Positions 1 to 9,161 are shown, counted from the first letter of the stretch. The stretch: DNA of 64,000 nucleotides from Bin34 sp963422415 (GCA_963422415.1 OY729430.1:1426001-1490000); one strand, 5' to 3'. A program made the numbers and translations. Notes: a model not told the origin generated them from the sequence alone.

Positions 1-959
1 CGGTCGTTGACCGTGCCCCGTTGTGAATCCGTGACCCCGGGCCAGCGCACAATCAGCGGCACCCGGTTGGTGATGTGGTCCGCCAGCTGATGGTCTCCCC
101 AGACGTTCAGTTCACCTTGATTCTCGCCGTGATCGGCGCTGACGATGATGGCGGTCTCTTCGTATACCCCGAGCTCCTGCAGATCCTGAATCAGCTTGCC
201 CACGTAATGATCCGCGTAATGGATGCCGGTGTCATAGCCATCCAGATGGGCTTTCGCGTCCTCCAGAGTTCTGATGTGTCCTACGCCCCACAGCCAGCGA
301 TCCGGCAGTTGGTCCGTGAACCCCGGCACCTCCGTGCAGCTATGAGGGCCAAAGGACTGATTTTGAGCATCCAGCAGGTCCTGCGTGATCCAATCTGCAA
401 TCGGTTCATTCGCGAAGGGGTGACCGTACTCTGGCGGATGGTCGTATGGGGTATGGGGATCCCAGAAGTTGATGTGCAGGAACCAGTCATCCCGCTGACC
501 GTTCCGTTGCAGCCAGCGCTGGGCCGGGGGGTACATTTCGTCCCCGTTTTCCAGTCCGCCTTGGCCGGTATCGTAGGTCTCGTTGAATCCGTACCAGACC
601 TGATAGGCGGAATGCCGGTTGGGGAAGGGGCTGATGCTGCAGGAATGGATGCCTGCGCCCCGGAGTACACTGGCGAGGGAATCGGTGGAGTGGCAGCTTC
701 GGAAGGCCCGATCCACGCCTTGGGGCACCAAATCCGCAAAGTAGCCGCCGTGATTCACCAGCCCTGTGCGTATGCCAAACTGCCCCAGAAACAGGGCTGT
801 GCGGCTGGGAAGGCAGGGCGTGTCGGTGGCGTAGTAGTTGGTAAAGCGAACTCCATCTTCCGCCAGCGCGTCGATGTGGGGGGAGGTTTGTCGGTGATAT
901 CCATAACAGGATAGATGGTCCGGACGGAGCGAGTCGATGTCAATGTAAAGGATACGCAT
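1..959 (-). CDS. Sulfatase, formylglycine type (3' end cut off by the window)
   Basis: Type I sulfatase of the alkaline phosphatase superfamily; hydrolyses sulfate esters, probably of sulfated polysaccharides or small organosulfates. The first 319 residues are visible. The N-terminal metal-binding strand (DIDSLRPDH, residues 7-15) is followed at residue 49 by CLPSR, the C-x-P-x-R signature whose Cys is converted to formylglycine. A second metal-site segment, SADHGENQGE, lies near residue 285. The C-terminal part is outside the window. The ATG at 959 gives the normal start of the family directly at the first beta strand. No signal peptide is seen, so it may act in the cytoplasm. A maturation enzyme (FGE or anSME) is needed but none is in the window. 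The neighbour at 1492-2883 is a second, diverged sulfatase-like enzyme on the same strand. Confidence 0.9.
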   Translation of the reverse strand, partial: MRILYIDIDSLRPDHLSCYGYHRQTSPHIDALAEDGVRFTNYYATDTPCLPSRTALFLGQFGIRTGLVNHGGYFADLVPQGVDRAFRSCHSTDSLASVLRGAGIHSCSISPFPNRHSAYQVWYGFNETYDTGQGGLENGDEMYPPAQRWLQRNGQRDDWFLHINFWDPHTPYDHPPEYGHPFANEPIADWITQDLLDAQNQSFGPHSCTEVPGFTDQLPDRWLWGVGHIRTLEDAKAHLDGYDTGIHYADHYVGKLIQDLQELGVYEETAIIVSADHGENQGELNVWGDHQLADHITNRVPLIVRWPGVTDSQRGTVND

Positions 960-1491
960 GGAACTTCCAGATGGTTCGGGGGTCGGACAGGGAGACATCC
1001 CCTTGGCAGGTCTGCCGGGGCGCGGCGTTTGGGACAAAATGGACAGGGTTCTGGCAGCACGGGCCGCCGACATGGCTCGCAATCGACGGTAGAACCCAAG
1101 AGACTGCCGAAAACCCGGCGTTCGGGCTTGGGGCGCGGGTGTTACATAAGGTCAGCAGCCGTATGTCATCCCAACTGCAAACACGGCAAGGCATATAGCC
1201 TAATGATAGTGCCAATCGACGTTTATCGGAGATTTTGCTGAGCCGTTCATGCACTTTGGCGAGAATGTCCATGGGCAGGAAGAGGGAGTCGGTCGATGGT
1301 CGATGGGGGGGTCATGCCGTCAATTTGGCCAAAACGCACGTGACACGGCGTTGGCTTGCGCTGTTGTCAGAGTCCCATACAGCCTTTGCATTGGCCCTGG
1401 AAACTCAAACCTGCACAACCAAGCGATCTGTCGCCCAGAGAGTCAGGCCCAAGTCCCGCCGGCTCTCTGTCCGTTGCCCCGCTATGGAGGG
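960..1491. other. Intergenic stretch without recognisable gene
   Basis: About 530 bases between two sulfatase genes on the same strand. Short open frames exist on both strands but none resembles a known protein or has a convincing ribosome binding site. No strong hairpin or promoter was found by eye. It could be decayed sequence. Confidence 0.5.
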
Positions 1492-2883
1492 CTATAGGGG
1501 CTGTACCGCGTCCAGGGCCGCCGTCGGAGCGTTCAGTTCCTCCAAGTAGGAGTTGAGTCGTTCCTGCATCTCTCGGCCCACGGCGGGATGATCCGCCCAG
1601 ACGTTGGTCTCGGCCACCGGGTCGCTGAGCCGGTCATAGAGACAGCTCTCGCCCTCGGGGCCGATGGGGGCGTAGACCCAATCCGCGGTGTACACGACCG
1701 GCGTTACGGCGCAGTCGGGAATTCTGCCGTCCCGCTGGCGCATGTGTCCCGCGGCAATGGCACAATCCCGTGGCGCCAGAGACACCTGGCCTTTCAGAAG
1801 GGACGCGCAGGATTCGCCATGCCAAGGGTCCTCCGGCGATAGATTGAGGCCGGCCAGTTCCAGAAGGGTGGGCTGAAGGTCAGCCGGCTGGATGAAGGAA
1901 TTCACGGTGGTTCCCGCGGGCAGGCCCGGGGCCCGCACAATGCAGGGGCAATGGGCCACTTCGGGATAGATGGGCCAGTAGCGGCTGTCGTTGTCATTGA
2001 TGTTGGACTTGCCGGTGCGATTGTGTTCCCCCAAGCTCATGCCGTGATCCGACATGAACATCACGACGGAATTGGCAAAAAGGTCCAGATCATCAATCTT
2101 GGTCAGGATGCGACCAATGGCGCGGTCCACGACGAGGGCTTCGGCCCGATAGTGGGCCCTCAGATTTTCCAGTTCCGCTGTATTCAGATCGCTGGCTTGA
2201 CCGTAGTTGGGATGAATCATGGCCGGGCCCTCGTAGCCGGATGAATCGTATTTGCGGACCAGATATTCCGGTGGATCCCAAGGTTCGTGCGGATCGAAGA
2301 AATCCACCCACAGGAAGAATTTCTCATGCTGGTAGTTCTCTTCCAGCCACTCTTCGGCCTTGCTGGCGGTGCGGTACGCGAAGGTGTCCGCCTCTCTCGT
2401 GAAGTACTGGTTGGTCCAACGATGCAGATCCGGCAGGTTGCGTCCCATGAAGCCGTTGCCGGAGCGGGTCTTGGCCCGTGGCATGGTTTCCTGGATTGCA
2501 TGATTCAGCCGCAGGAAGTGGGAATTGCCTTCTTGGCCGCGCAGCGTGTGAAAACCGTCGAAACCCAAATCGAAACGACTGTTGACGAGATGGGGGCAGT
2601 CTCCCAGCAACTGGGATGCGTAGCCCGCGGTGCGCAGCAGCTTGGGCAGGTGATTGCGTCCGCTCAACTGGAGAGTCTGCCATGGATACCAAGGCCAGCC
2701 GACACGCCCGGTCGTGAAATCCGTGCGTTGCGGTATGGTGGGGAAGCTGCCGGTGTAGAAGTGGGACAGGCTTGCGCCTTGACGGGCAAATTCCTCCAGA
2801 TGCTTGCCGCCCAGCGCATTGGCTCCCAGTGGATAGATGTTGTCGTATCGGAAGGTATCGGCAATGATGACGATGATGTGCAT
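1492..2883 (-). CDS. Sulfatase-like hydrolase with Thr at the nucleophile position
   Basis: A 463-residue member of the sulfatase/alkaline phosphatase superfamily. The metal-binding N-terminus (IIVIIADTFRYDN) and the later SDHGMSLGEHNR segment are typical. Where the first sulfatase has CLPSR at residue 49, this one has TIPQR, also at residue 49, so the modifiable Cys/Ser is replaced by Thr. Thr is the nucleophile in nucleotide pyrophosphatases and related branches of the superfamily, so the protein may be a phosphodiesterase, phosphonate ester hydrolase or unusual sulfatase rather than a formylglycine enzyme. It lies 84 bases downstream of a PhyH-type dioxygenase gene on the same strand, and the two are probably co-transcribed. 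No signal peptide is visible. Confidence 0.85.
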   Translation of the reverse strand: MHIIVIIADTFRYDNIYPLGANALGGKHLEEFARQGASLSHFYTGSFPTIPQRTDFTTGRVGWPWYPWQTLQLSGRNHLPKLLRTAGYASQLLGDCPHLVNSRFDLGFDGFHTLRGQEGNSHFLRLNHAIQETMPRAKTRSGNGFMGRNLPDLHRWTNQYFTREADTFAYRTASKAEEWLEENYQHEKFFLWVDFFDPHEPWDPPEYLVRKYDSSGYEGPAMIHPNYGQASDLNTAELENLRAHYRAEALVVDRAIGRILTKIDDLDLFANSVVMFMSDHGMSLGEHNRTGKSNINDNDSRYWPIYPEVAHCPCIVRAPGLPAGTTVNSFIQPADLQPTLLELAGLNLSPEDPWHGESCASLLKGQVSLAPRDCAIAAGHMRQRDGRIPDCAVTPVVYTADWVYAPIGPEGESCLYDRLSDPVAETNVWADHPAVGREMQERLNSYLEELNAPTAALDAVQPL

Positions 2884-2967
2884 GGAGAGTTTCCTTCACC
2901 CAGGACACTGGCAATTGGACCGACCCCGGCCAACTCCTGCCGTGTGCACGCGGCAGGTTCGGAGCAA

Positions 2968-3942
2968 TCAGGCGCAGACCGCGGCCTTGCCGTCCCAGCG
3001 ATAAAAGCCGGTGGCGTCCGTGTCCATGGCGGCCAAGCGTTCTCGGGCCTCCAGCCACAGCTGGGTCCACTCTTCGGAATTCTGCAGTTCCGTTTCCGGG
3101 GCCGAACGACTGCGGGCGACGAAACCCGGCAAGAACCCGCGTCCGGTCGGCTGATCGGAGGGATTGTACCGAATGTCGAAACTCCAGCGGATGCGGTCGC
3201 TGACATTGGAGAGAGAACCGTGGCATGTGTGTTTGTGCAGGAACAGCACGTCTCCGCGCCGCATGGGCAAGGGAATGGCGCTTTCCAGTTCCAGCAGCGG
3301 ATCCGGCAAATGGACTCCCTGCACTCCGGTGCAATGGACCAGCAGTTCCCGGCGGTGGCTCCGCGGAATGATCTTCAAGCATCCGCTTTCCACCGGGGCG
3401 TCCAGAAGCGGGAACCAGACCGTCAGCATATTCGTCTCGTCCGCCTCGGGCAGCACAACGCCATTGTCCTGATGCCATGGCGTGGCCGCGCTGAGGGCTC
3501 CCGTATGCGCTTCCCCGGAAAGCGATTCATCTTCCGGGGGCTTGATGCGGACATGCTGTACCGGATTGGAGTAGATCTCCGGCCCGATCAGGCTCTCCAC
3601 CACATCCAAAATGTGGGGTTCGGTCAAGGCCTTGAAAACGGCGGGGCCAGTCCAGAAGGGGGTGTCCGTCTGCGTGGCCGTGCCGGGCAGGCTGAAGTCG
3701 AAATACTGGGCGTGGGTCCTGCCACTGTCTTTGTAGACGGCGGTGACTCTCTCTCCGAACGGCAAATCGTCATATGTAGAGGAAAGTTCGCCGGCCGCGT
3801 ACAGTTCGCCGGCCAGATTGTCCAGGACACCGCCATACTCGGTGATCAACTCGTTCAGGAGCTGGGTGGGCATGAGGTCTTCCACAATCAGGAATCCCTC
3901 TTCCTCAAAATGCTGCAGTTGCTCTTGTGAAAGCGCTGACAT
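2968..3942 (-). CDS. Phytanoyl-CoA dioxygenase (PhyH) family protein
   Basis: Fe(II)/2-oxoglutarate-dependent oxygenase of the PhyH family, 324 residues. The iron-binding triad is visible: H157 and D159 in WHQDNG and the distal H241 in CHGSLSN. R252 (DRIRWSF) is the likely 2-oxoglutarate anchor. PhyH proteins hydroxylate many substrates (fatty acyl chains, halogenated or methylated small molecules, sulfonates), so the substrate cannot be read from sequence. It is the first gene of a likely two-gene unit with the Thr-type sulfatase-like gene 84 bases downstream. That pairing suggests sequential attack on an ester or ether carrying a sulfate-like group (inference). The start is preceded by a GGAG-type ribosome binding site. 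Confidence 0.9.
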   Translation of the reverse strand: MSALSQEQLQHFEEEGFLIVEDLMPTQLLNELITEYGGVLDNLAGELYAAGELSSTYDDLPFGERVTAVYKDSGRTHAQYFDFSLPGTATQTDTPFWTGPAVFKALTEPHILDVVESLIGPEIYSNPVQHVRIKPPEDESLSGEAHTGALSAATPWHQDNGVVLPEADETNMLTVWFPLLDAPVESGCLKIIPRSHRRELLVHCTGVQGVHLPDPLLELESAIPLPMRRGDVLFLHKHTCHGSLSNVSDRIRWSFDIRYNPSDQPTGRGFLPGFVARSRSAPETELQNSEEWTQLWLEARERLAAMDTDATGFYRWDGKAAVCA

Positions 3943-4437
3943 GATCTCCGTCCTCTAGGGTCTCTGGTCCAACTCTTGGATGATTTCGTTCGTGGCTTGC
4001 TGCCATCCCTCCCGACCGCACACAGGTCCACGGTAGAGTTGCCCAAAGTGCTCTCCGTCCTGACTGCATGGGTCAAGGGATGCAGGCACAGTCAATTATA
4101 GTCGTGTTCAGGTACAGGGCAACCCAGTTCTGCTCTCTTCTGCCATCGAGACCAAGTCGCGGGGATTGCTTCGTGGCCCTATGCCGGGACGGCCGCGCAA
4201 CCCACGGCCAATGCGCATCCGTCTCTGCGAGTCCCGGGCTGGCAGGAAGCAAGGACTCTCGGCTGCGGATGCAGGCTGCCCAAACCGGAGGATGTCCTGT
4301 GGGCTGTGCTCGCCGACCGGCGTTGCCAATCCGCGGCGCAGGCTGGCTTTGAAATCCTTCCTCTGCACGAAATGAGATGCGGCGCCGTATCGAGTCCAGT
4401 CGCGTTCAGGCAGTCTGAAGTAGAATGGACAGTCGAT
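3943..4437. other. Intergenic stretch with a possible minus-strand gene tail
   Basis: About 500 bases between divergently oriented genes. On the minus strand a 46-codon open stretch (4095 to 3955) encodes a peptide whose last half (from GQLYRGPVCG to QELDQRP) has protein-like composition and ends just before the PhyH gene. It could be the remaining C-terminus of a lost gene or a small leader ORF; I do not recognise it. The rest shows nothing convincing. Confidence 0.25.
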
Positions 4438-5307
4438 ATGCTGCAAGATCAATTTGTCCCTCTTCCAACGCAAGGGGTCACCCTACACATCCGCGAGGCT
4501 GCAGGGCAGAAACCGAGTTTTCTCTTGGTCCATGGGCTGGGCAGCAATTGCCTGACTTGGGAGACAGTGGCCCAAAGGATCAATCAGGTCGGCCATGGGG
4601 TGGTGACCGTAGATCTGCGGGGGCATGGACTTTCGCACAAGCCGGATGCAGGGTACGATTGCCAGAATGTCGCCGCGGACGTGGCGGAATTGATTCAGGA
4701 ACTGGGCCTGCAGACTCCCATATGCGCGGGACAGAGCTGGGGCGGCAATGTGGCCTTGTGTCTGGGCGCTGCGCAGCCGGGACTTGTCTCGGGCCTGGGA
4801 TTCATTGATGGCGGCTTCATTGATCTCAAGAGTGCGGTGAGCGAGGACTGGTCCGAGGTGGAACGCCAACTACGCCCGCCCCCCTTGCAAGGCCTCCCCA
4901 TAGAGGAAATGCGGCGGCGCCTGCAGGCGCATCATGCCGACTGGACCCAGGAAGGCATAGAGCATACGCTCGGGAACTTTACGGTAGACGAGGCAGGTCA
5001 CATCGCTCCCTGCCTCAGTCTGGAAAACCATTTGCAGGTGTTGCGCGGACTTTGGGACATGCGGCCGCAGGATTACTTCAAGAAGGTACAGGCCCCCACA
5101 CTGATCTGCGTAGCTGAACAAGGGGCTCATGACCCGGATCGGGCCGCGCGCAAGCGATCTCAGGTCAAGCAGGCCGAGGCGGGACTGTCACGCTCTGCCA
5201 CGGCATGGTTCCGGCAGACGGATCATGACATTCATGTACATCGACCGACTCGGTTGGCGGACCGGTTGTTGCGGGAGATCCGGAGCGGCATCTGGAGAGA
5301 CATGTGA
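4438..5307 (+). CDS. Alpha/beta hydrolase
   Basis: Alpha/beta-hydrolase fold enzyme of 289 residues from the ATG at 4438. Visible features are the oxyanion-hole motif LVHGLGSN (residues 30-37), the DLRGHGLS segment, the nucleophile elbow GQSWGG with Ser100, and a C-terminal His (263 or 266, in TDHDIHVH). Reaction and substrate are not determined; esters, lactones or C-C bonds are possible. An upstream in-frame start at 4306 would add 44 residues with no similarity to the family, so the shorter start is preferred. The stop overlaps the start of the next gene by a few bases (start GTG at 5304), which implies translational coupling with the peptidase-S51-like protein. Confidence 0.85.
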   Translation: MLQDQFVPLPTQGVTLHIREAAGQKPSFLLVHGLGSNCLTWETVAQRINQVGHGVVTVDLRGHGLSHKPDAGYDCQNVAADVAELIQELGLQTPICAGQSWGGNVALCLGAAQPGLVSGLGFIDGGFIDLKSAVSEDWSEVERQLRPPPLQGLPIEEMRRRLQAHHADWTQEGIEHTLGNFTVDEAGHIAPCLSLENHLQVLRGLWDMRPQDYFKKVQAPTLICVAEQGAHDPDRAARKRSQVKQAEAGLSRSATAWFRQTDHDIHVHRPTRLADRLLREIRSGIWRDM

Positions 5308-6377
5308 CGTCTGAGTTGCAGCCCGGATCCATTCTGCTCCTGGGATCGGGGGAAACCGCCTCGGCAGTGCAGCGGGTGTATCACGGATTCTTCGATTCCC
5401 TGGGAGAGCGGCCCCGGATTGCAATTCTGGAAACGCCGGCCGGTTTTGAACCGAACTCCAAAGAGGTGGCCGAAGACATTGTCGACTTCATCCAGCGGCA
5501 TCTGCCGAACTTCAAGCCTCGAATCTGGACCCTGCCAGCGCGCCGCTTGGACGGGAAGCTGAGCACCAACAATCCGGATCTGCTGGCTCCGCTGCTGGCA
5601 GCCAATGTCGCTCTGACAGGTCCGGGCAGTCCTACCTATGCCATCCGGCATCTGCAGGGCAGTCTTTGCTGGGACTATATGCGAGTTGGCAATCGCATGG
5701 GACAGCATTTGTTTCTGTCCAGCGCCGCCACTGTGGCGGTGGGGGCACTTTCCTTGCCTGTGTACGAAATCTACAAGGTGGGCATGGATCTCCACTGGCA
5801 GGAGGGCCTTGACCTCTTTGGCGCCTTCGGTCTCAGTCTGATAGTGATCCCTCACTGGAACAATGCCTCGGGTGGCGCCTCTCTTGACACCTCCCGCTGC
5901 TACATGGGACGGGAGAGATTCGAACGGTTGCTGGCGCTCTTGCCCTCCGGGCCTGAGTGGGTCGTGCTGGGGATTGACGAAAACACGGCTGTGCATATCA
6001 AGCCCGCGCAGGGGACTTTCGCGGTCTTGGGCCGCGGCAGAGCCACCATCCTGCACTCTGGGGTCCAAAACGTCTATGAGACCGGGCGCGACTTTTCGCT
6101 GCGCGAACTGGGGGATTGGCGTTTGCCGGAGTTGCAGACGGATGTCGAGGAAGAGCGCCTCGCGACTTGTCTGGAGCAAAGAGAGGCGGTGCTGAATCGG
6201 GAGGTCACCCGGATGGAGCCGCCGTTCCAGGTGCAGCGCATGCTGGAGGCCAGAGCCGTGGCGCGAGCCGCCAAGTCCTGGGTGCGTTCCGACGAGCTCC
6301 GCGATGCCATAAGAGAGGCCGGATGGGAGGTGACGGACTCGCCTGCAGGGCAATTGGCGTCCCCGCTGCATGACTGA
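5304..6377 (+). CDS. Peptidase S51/cyanophycinase-like protein with CysRS-like C-terminal tail
   Basis: 357 residues, GTG start overlapping the stop of the hydrolase gene. The N-terminal two thirds look like the type-1 glutamine-amidotransferase-like fold of peptidase S51/cyanophycinase: LLLGSGE near residue 12, LTGPGSPTYAI near 104, LSSAATVAVGA with the likely nucleophile Ser at 139-140, IPHWNN near 178 and GIDENTAV further on. Roughly the last 60 residues (from LEARAVARAAKSW to the end) resemble the C-terminal helical tail of cysteinyl-tRNA synthetase/MshC, including the RSDELRDAIREAGWEVTDSP pattern. The classical SAGA elbow is SAAT here, so peptidase activity is uncertain. It could hydrolyse a small peptide or amide together with the upstream hydrolase. 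Function is inferred only at fold level. Confidence 0.75.
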   Translation: MTSELQPGSILLLGSGETASAVQRVYHGFFDSLGERPRIAILETPAGFEPNSKEVAEDIVDFIQRHLPNFKPRIWTLPARRLDGKLSTNNPDLLAPLLAANVALTGPGSPTYAIRHLQGSLCWDYMRVGNRMGQHLFLSSAATVAVGALSLPVYEIYKVGMDLHWQEGLDLFGAFGLSLIVIPHWNNASGGASLDTSRCYMGRERFERLLALLPSGPEWVVLGIDENTAVHIKPAQGTFAVLGRGRATILHSGVQNVYETGRDFSLRELGDWRLPELQTDVEEERLATCLEQREAVLNREVTRMEPPFQVQRMLEARAVARAAKSWVRSDELRDAIREAGWEVTDSPAGQLASPLHD

Positions 6378-6483
6378 AGATGTTTCGAGATTGTGGATTG
6401 GGCCTTGCGTAAGAGACGCCCTGCACCCTTGACTGCACTCGAGAGTCCTGAATCGGCCGGGTCTTTTGCAGGAACCCATGCAT

Positions 6484-6689
6484 ATGACGGATTCCGACAT
6501 TTCGATCTATTGATATGGTGCCTATTGGTGCTCTGGTTGTCAATGCAGCAAGGCCTTTTGAGGGGGGATCGCCAGATTCCCTACATCCTAGGCCAACATT
6601 GAGGAGGACAAGGCGGACGAAGTCCGTATTCTGCAACGCAACCAAGACAAGCGACTCGTTCCCACCATCGAATTTGCGGATGGTTCCCG
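6484..6689 (+). pseudogene. Decayed mycoredoxin/glutaredoxin gene
   Basis: Reading from the ATG at 6484 gives MTDSDISIY, an in-frame stop, then YGAYWCSGCQCSKAF, another stop. After frame changes come IPYI and NIEEDKADEVRILQRN and RLVPTIEFADG. These blocks line up in order with a mycoredoxin: beta strand, WCxxC active site, IPY turn, conserved NIEED and VPTI-F-DG. Two stops and at least one frameshift separate them, so no functional protein can be made in one frame. The 3' end merges directly into a thioredoxin reductase remnant. A sequencing or assembly error is a less likely explanation because several independent lesions are present. Confidence 0.8.
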
Positions 6690-7092
6690 GCTGGCTTGAC
6701 GGCGGCCCTGTATGCCACGCGCGCAGCCGTGGATACCCTGTTGATCGAGAGGGGAGCCATCGATGAATAGGCGACCTGCATTCTCAAGTTTGACAAGATT
6801 CCCGGATTCCCGGAAGGGATGGAAGGTATCGATTTCGCCCGGCGTTTGCGAGACCGTGCGCCTTGTGGCGGCGGAGGCGGAAGTCGTTGCCATTCGTTCT
6901 GTAGAGCCCTTTCACACGGAGGTCCAGCGATTTCTGGGTGTGGGCGGCAACCAACGGCCGCTCTGCGCCGTCTTGAGCGGGATGGAGCCTTTGTCTTCAT
7001 TAGGTCTTGAACCCAACACCCAATTTCTGCAGAACGCCTGGATTGTGACCGATCGCTGGGGTTTCATAGTCACAGGTCATGATTTTGAGCAT
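6684..7092 (+). pseudogene. trxB: Decayed thioredoxin reductase gene
   Basis: Segments in successive frames match thioredoxin reductase in order: FPAGLTAALYATRAAVDTLL then IERGAI (the GxGPAGLTAALYA FAD-binding start, positions 6684-6768), FDKIPGFPEGMEGIDFARRL (about 6788-6847), EAEVVAIRSVEPFHTEVQ (about 6874-6927), RDGAFVFI and then GLEPNTQFLQ and WGFIVTGHDFE (about 6977-7089). The central part carrying the redox CxxC and NADPH site is missing and the frame changes several times. It is a pseudogene fused to the mycoredoxin remnant, and the pair probably formed a redox couple before loss. The formate dehydrogenase gene starts about 190 bases further on. Confidence 0.8.
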
Positions 7093-7282
7093 CGGGAAGG
7101 GGGTATGGATCAATATGGCGACCTTCTTTTCCATAGGCCAGTATCTGAAACAGGTCTGAGGACCTGTCTTTGTGGCTACTGGCAAATGTGAGAGAATGCG
7201 GTCTGCGCTCTCTGCCCCGGCATGCCATATCGGGCAGGCAAGGTGGTTCGATCCTTCTCGGTCTCGGTTTCAAGAGGTCCAT

Positions 7283-8500
7283 ATGAGTTCCAATTCCGCG
7301 CAGAAAGTGCTCTGCGTTTTATATGACGACCCGATGACGGGATTTCCGCCTGTCTATGCACGGCAGGGCCTGCCCCGTCTTGTCCAATATCCGGATGGTC
7401 AGACCCTGCCGACACCGGCGGCCATCGATTTCGCCCCTGGGCACCTCTTGGGCTCTGTTTCGGGCGGACTGGGATTGGAGCCATTTTTGGCTGCACGCGG
7501 CCACAAGCTTGTGGTGACGGCGGACAAGGATGGCCCCGATTCGGTTTTCGAAAGGGAGCTGCCCGATGCAGATGTCGTCATATCCCAGCCTTTCTGGCCC
7601 GCGTATCTGACTGCCGAGCGCATCGCCAAGGCGCCAAATCTCAAGATCGCCATCACCGCCGGCATTGGATCGGACCACGTCGATCTGCAGGCGGCCATCG
7701 ATCGGAATGTCACCGTGTGCGAAGTCACGTGGTGCAACAGCATCAGCGTCGCGGAACACGCGGTCATGCAGATGCTGGCATTGGTGAGAGACTACCTTCC
7801 CCAGCACGGCTGGGTTGTCCGGGGTGGTTGGAACATCGCCGACGCCGTCTCCCGATCCTATGACATCGAGGGGATGGACGTGGGCGTGGTGGCCGCCGGT
7901 CGGATTGGCTTGGCGGTCCTGAGACGGATGAAGCCCTTTGACGTCAACCTGCACTACACCGACAGGCATCGTCTCGATGCCAGCGTCGAGCAGGAGCTGG
8001 GCGCGACCTTCCATGACACCGTCGATTCTCTGGTGGCCGCCTGTGACGCGATCAGCATCCACTGTCCGCTCCATGCCGAGACGGAGCACATGTTCAACGA
8101 CGCCCTGATCGGCAAGATGCGGCGCGGGTCCTACCTTGTGAACACCGCGCGGGGCAAGATCTGCGACCGCGACGCCATCGTGAGGGCATTGGAAAGCGGG
8201 CAGCTGGCCGGGTATGCAGGCGACGTCTGGTTCCCCCAGCCGGCGCCCAACGATCATCCTTGGCGAGCCATGCCCAATCACGCCCTGACACCCCATACCT
8301 CGGGGACCTCCTTGTCCGCCCAAGCCCGGTATGCGGCGGGAGTCCGTGAGATTCTGGAGTGCTGGTTCGACGGGAAGCCGATTCGGGACGAGTATCTAAT
8401 CGTGCAAGGCGGCGCCTTGGCCGGTACGGGAGCGCATTCCTACAGCAAGGGCGATACCACCGGAGGCTCGGAGGAAGCGACGAGGTTCCAGACCGGGTAG
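7283..8500 (+). CDS. fdh: NAD-dependent formate dehydrogenase
   Basis: Oxidises formate to CO2 with reduction of NAD+, in the cytoplasm and without a metal cofactor. The 405-residue protein is close to the Pseudomonas-type enzyme: PFWPAYLT near residue 103, the Rossmann loop VVAAGRIG (202-209), D227-R228 in YTDRHRL which mark NAD preference, R290 in NTARGKI, and H338-S340-G341 in PHTSGTS for formate binding and catalysis. ATG at 7283 has an AAGAGG ribosome binding site six bases upstream; longer frames upstream add unrelated residues. It stands alone between a decayed redox gene pair and the amidohydrolase operon. A hairpin at 8525-8544 follows it. Likely role: NADH from C1 compounds released in catabolism. 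Confidence 0.95.
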   Translation: MSSNSAQKVLCVLYDDPMTGFPPVYARQGLPRLVQYPDGQTLPTPAAIDFAPGHLLGSVSGGLGLEPFLAARGHKLVVTADKDGPDSVFERELPDADVVISQPFWPAYLTAERIAKAPNLKIAITAGIGSDHVDLQAAIDRNVTVCEVTWCNSISVAEHAVMQMLALVRDYLPQHGWVVRGGWNIADAVSRSYDIEGMDVGVVAAGRIGLAVLRRMKPFDVNLHYTDRHRLDASVEQELGATFHDTVDSLVAACDAISIHCPLHAETEHMFNDALIGKMRRGSYLVNTARGKICDRDAIVRALESGQLAGYAGDVWFPQPAPNDHPWRAMPNHALTPHTSGTSLSAQARYAAGVREILECWFDGKPIRDEYLIVQGGALAGTGAHSYSKGDTTGGSEEATRFQTG

Positions 8501-8524
8501 ACACGCATCCCCGGTACAGCGAAA

Positions 8525-8544
8525 GACGGCATGCCCATGCCGTC
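8525..8544 (+). terminator. Hairpin after formate dehydrogenase gene
   Basis: Perfect inverted repeat with 9-base arms (GACGGCATG / CATGCCGTC) and a two-base spacer, 25 bases after the stop codon. There is no clear T-run, so it may act as a Rho-assisted terminator or mRNA stabiliser. Confidence 0.45.
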
Positions 8545-9161
8545 GCATCAACCTGGATTGCGGAAGGGAGACGTATTCTCGTTCGTCAATGGCGGCGCAG
8601 TGTCGTGCGTGATGATGCGCAGGCGATGATTTACACCGGTACATCGTGGCGATCGGGCAATTTGCATTCTGTGATTCGCTGATGAGGCTCTATCCAGTTC
8701 CAACGGACGTTTCCCATGGGCCCTGCCTCATCTGTGATCTCCGCCTGTAGATGCAGATCCAGGTTTCCCACAGACGCCCGGACGGCACAACTGGCAGCCG
8801 GGCCGCTGCCTAGGAAATTTGGTTGTGCACCTGGGGTTCACACTTCGGCCTGCCCTGTCCGCTGCACATCACTTTCCCGTTCGCCAACAGTCTCGTCCGG
8901 ATATCGGGAGCCGGGACATCCTAGGTTCGTGCCCTTGTGTTTCAGCACGCGGTTGGGCAGAATACCTTGTCCGCTCTTCGGTCAATATCCAATGGATTCT
9001 ACATTGGCAATGTCCGACCTGCAGATTAACGGTCTGGCGGATGGAATCGAGTACAGACCGGATCTGAGCCGCAGCGGCATCGCCTTCTTGGTTTTCACCT
9101 CATGCGCCACGATGCATGCGATCTGCGGATTCCTGACTGGAAAGGAACATTCGAAACCCCA
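8545..9161. other. Intergenic stretch without recognisable gene
   Basis: About 600 bases upstream of the amidohydrolase operon. A 149-codon open frame (8716-9165, plus strand) is present, but its sequence resembles no family known to me and it runs into the next gene, so it is not called. No clear promoter was seen. Confidence 0.4.

Noticed and set aside
2287..3930. Long open frame on the plus strand opposite the sulfatase-like and PhyH genes
   Set aside because: It is the antisense of two well-supported genes, has no family resemblance and spans the gap between them; high GC produces such frames.
3955..4095. 46-codon minus-strand open stretch before the PhyH gene
   Set aside because: Looks protein-like but too short to identify; no start codon context to support a small gene.
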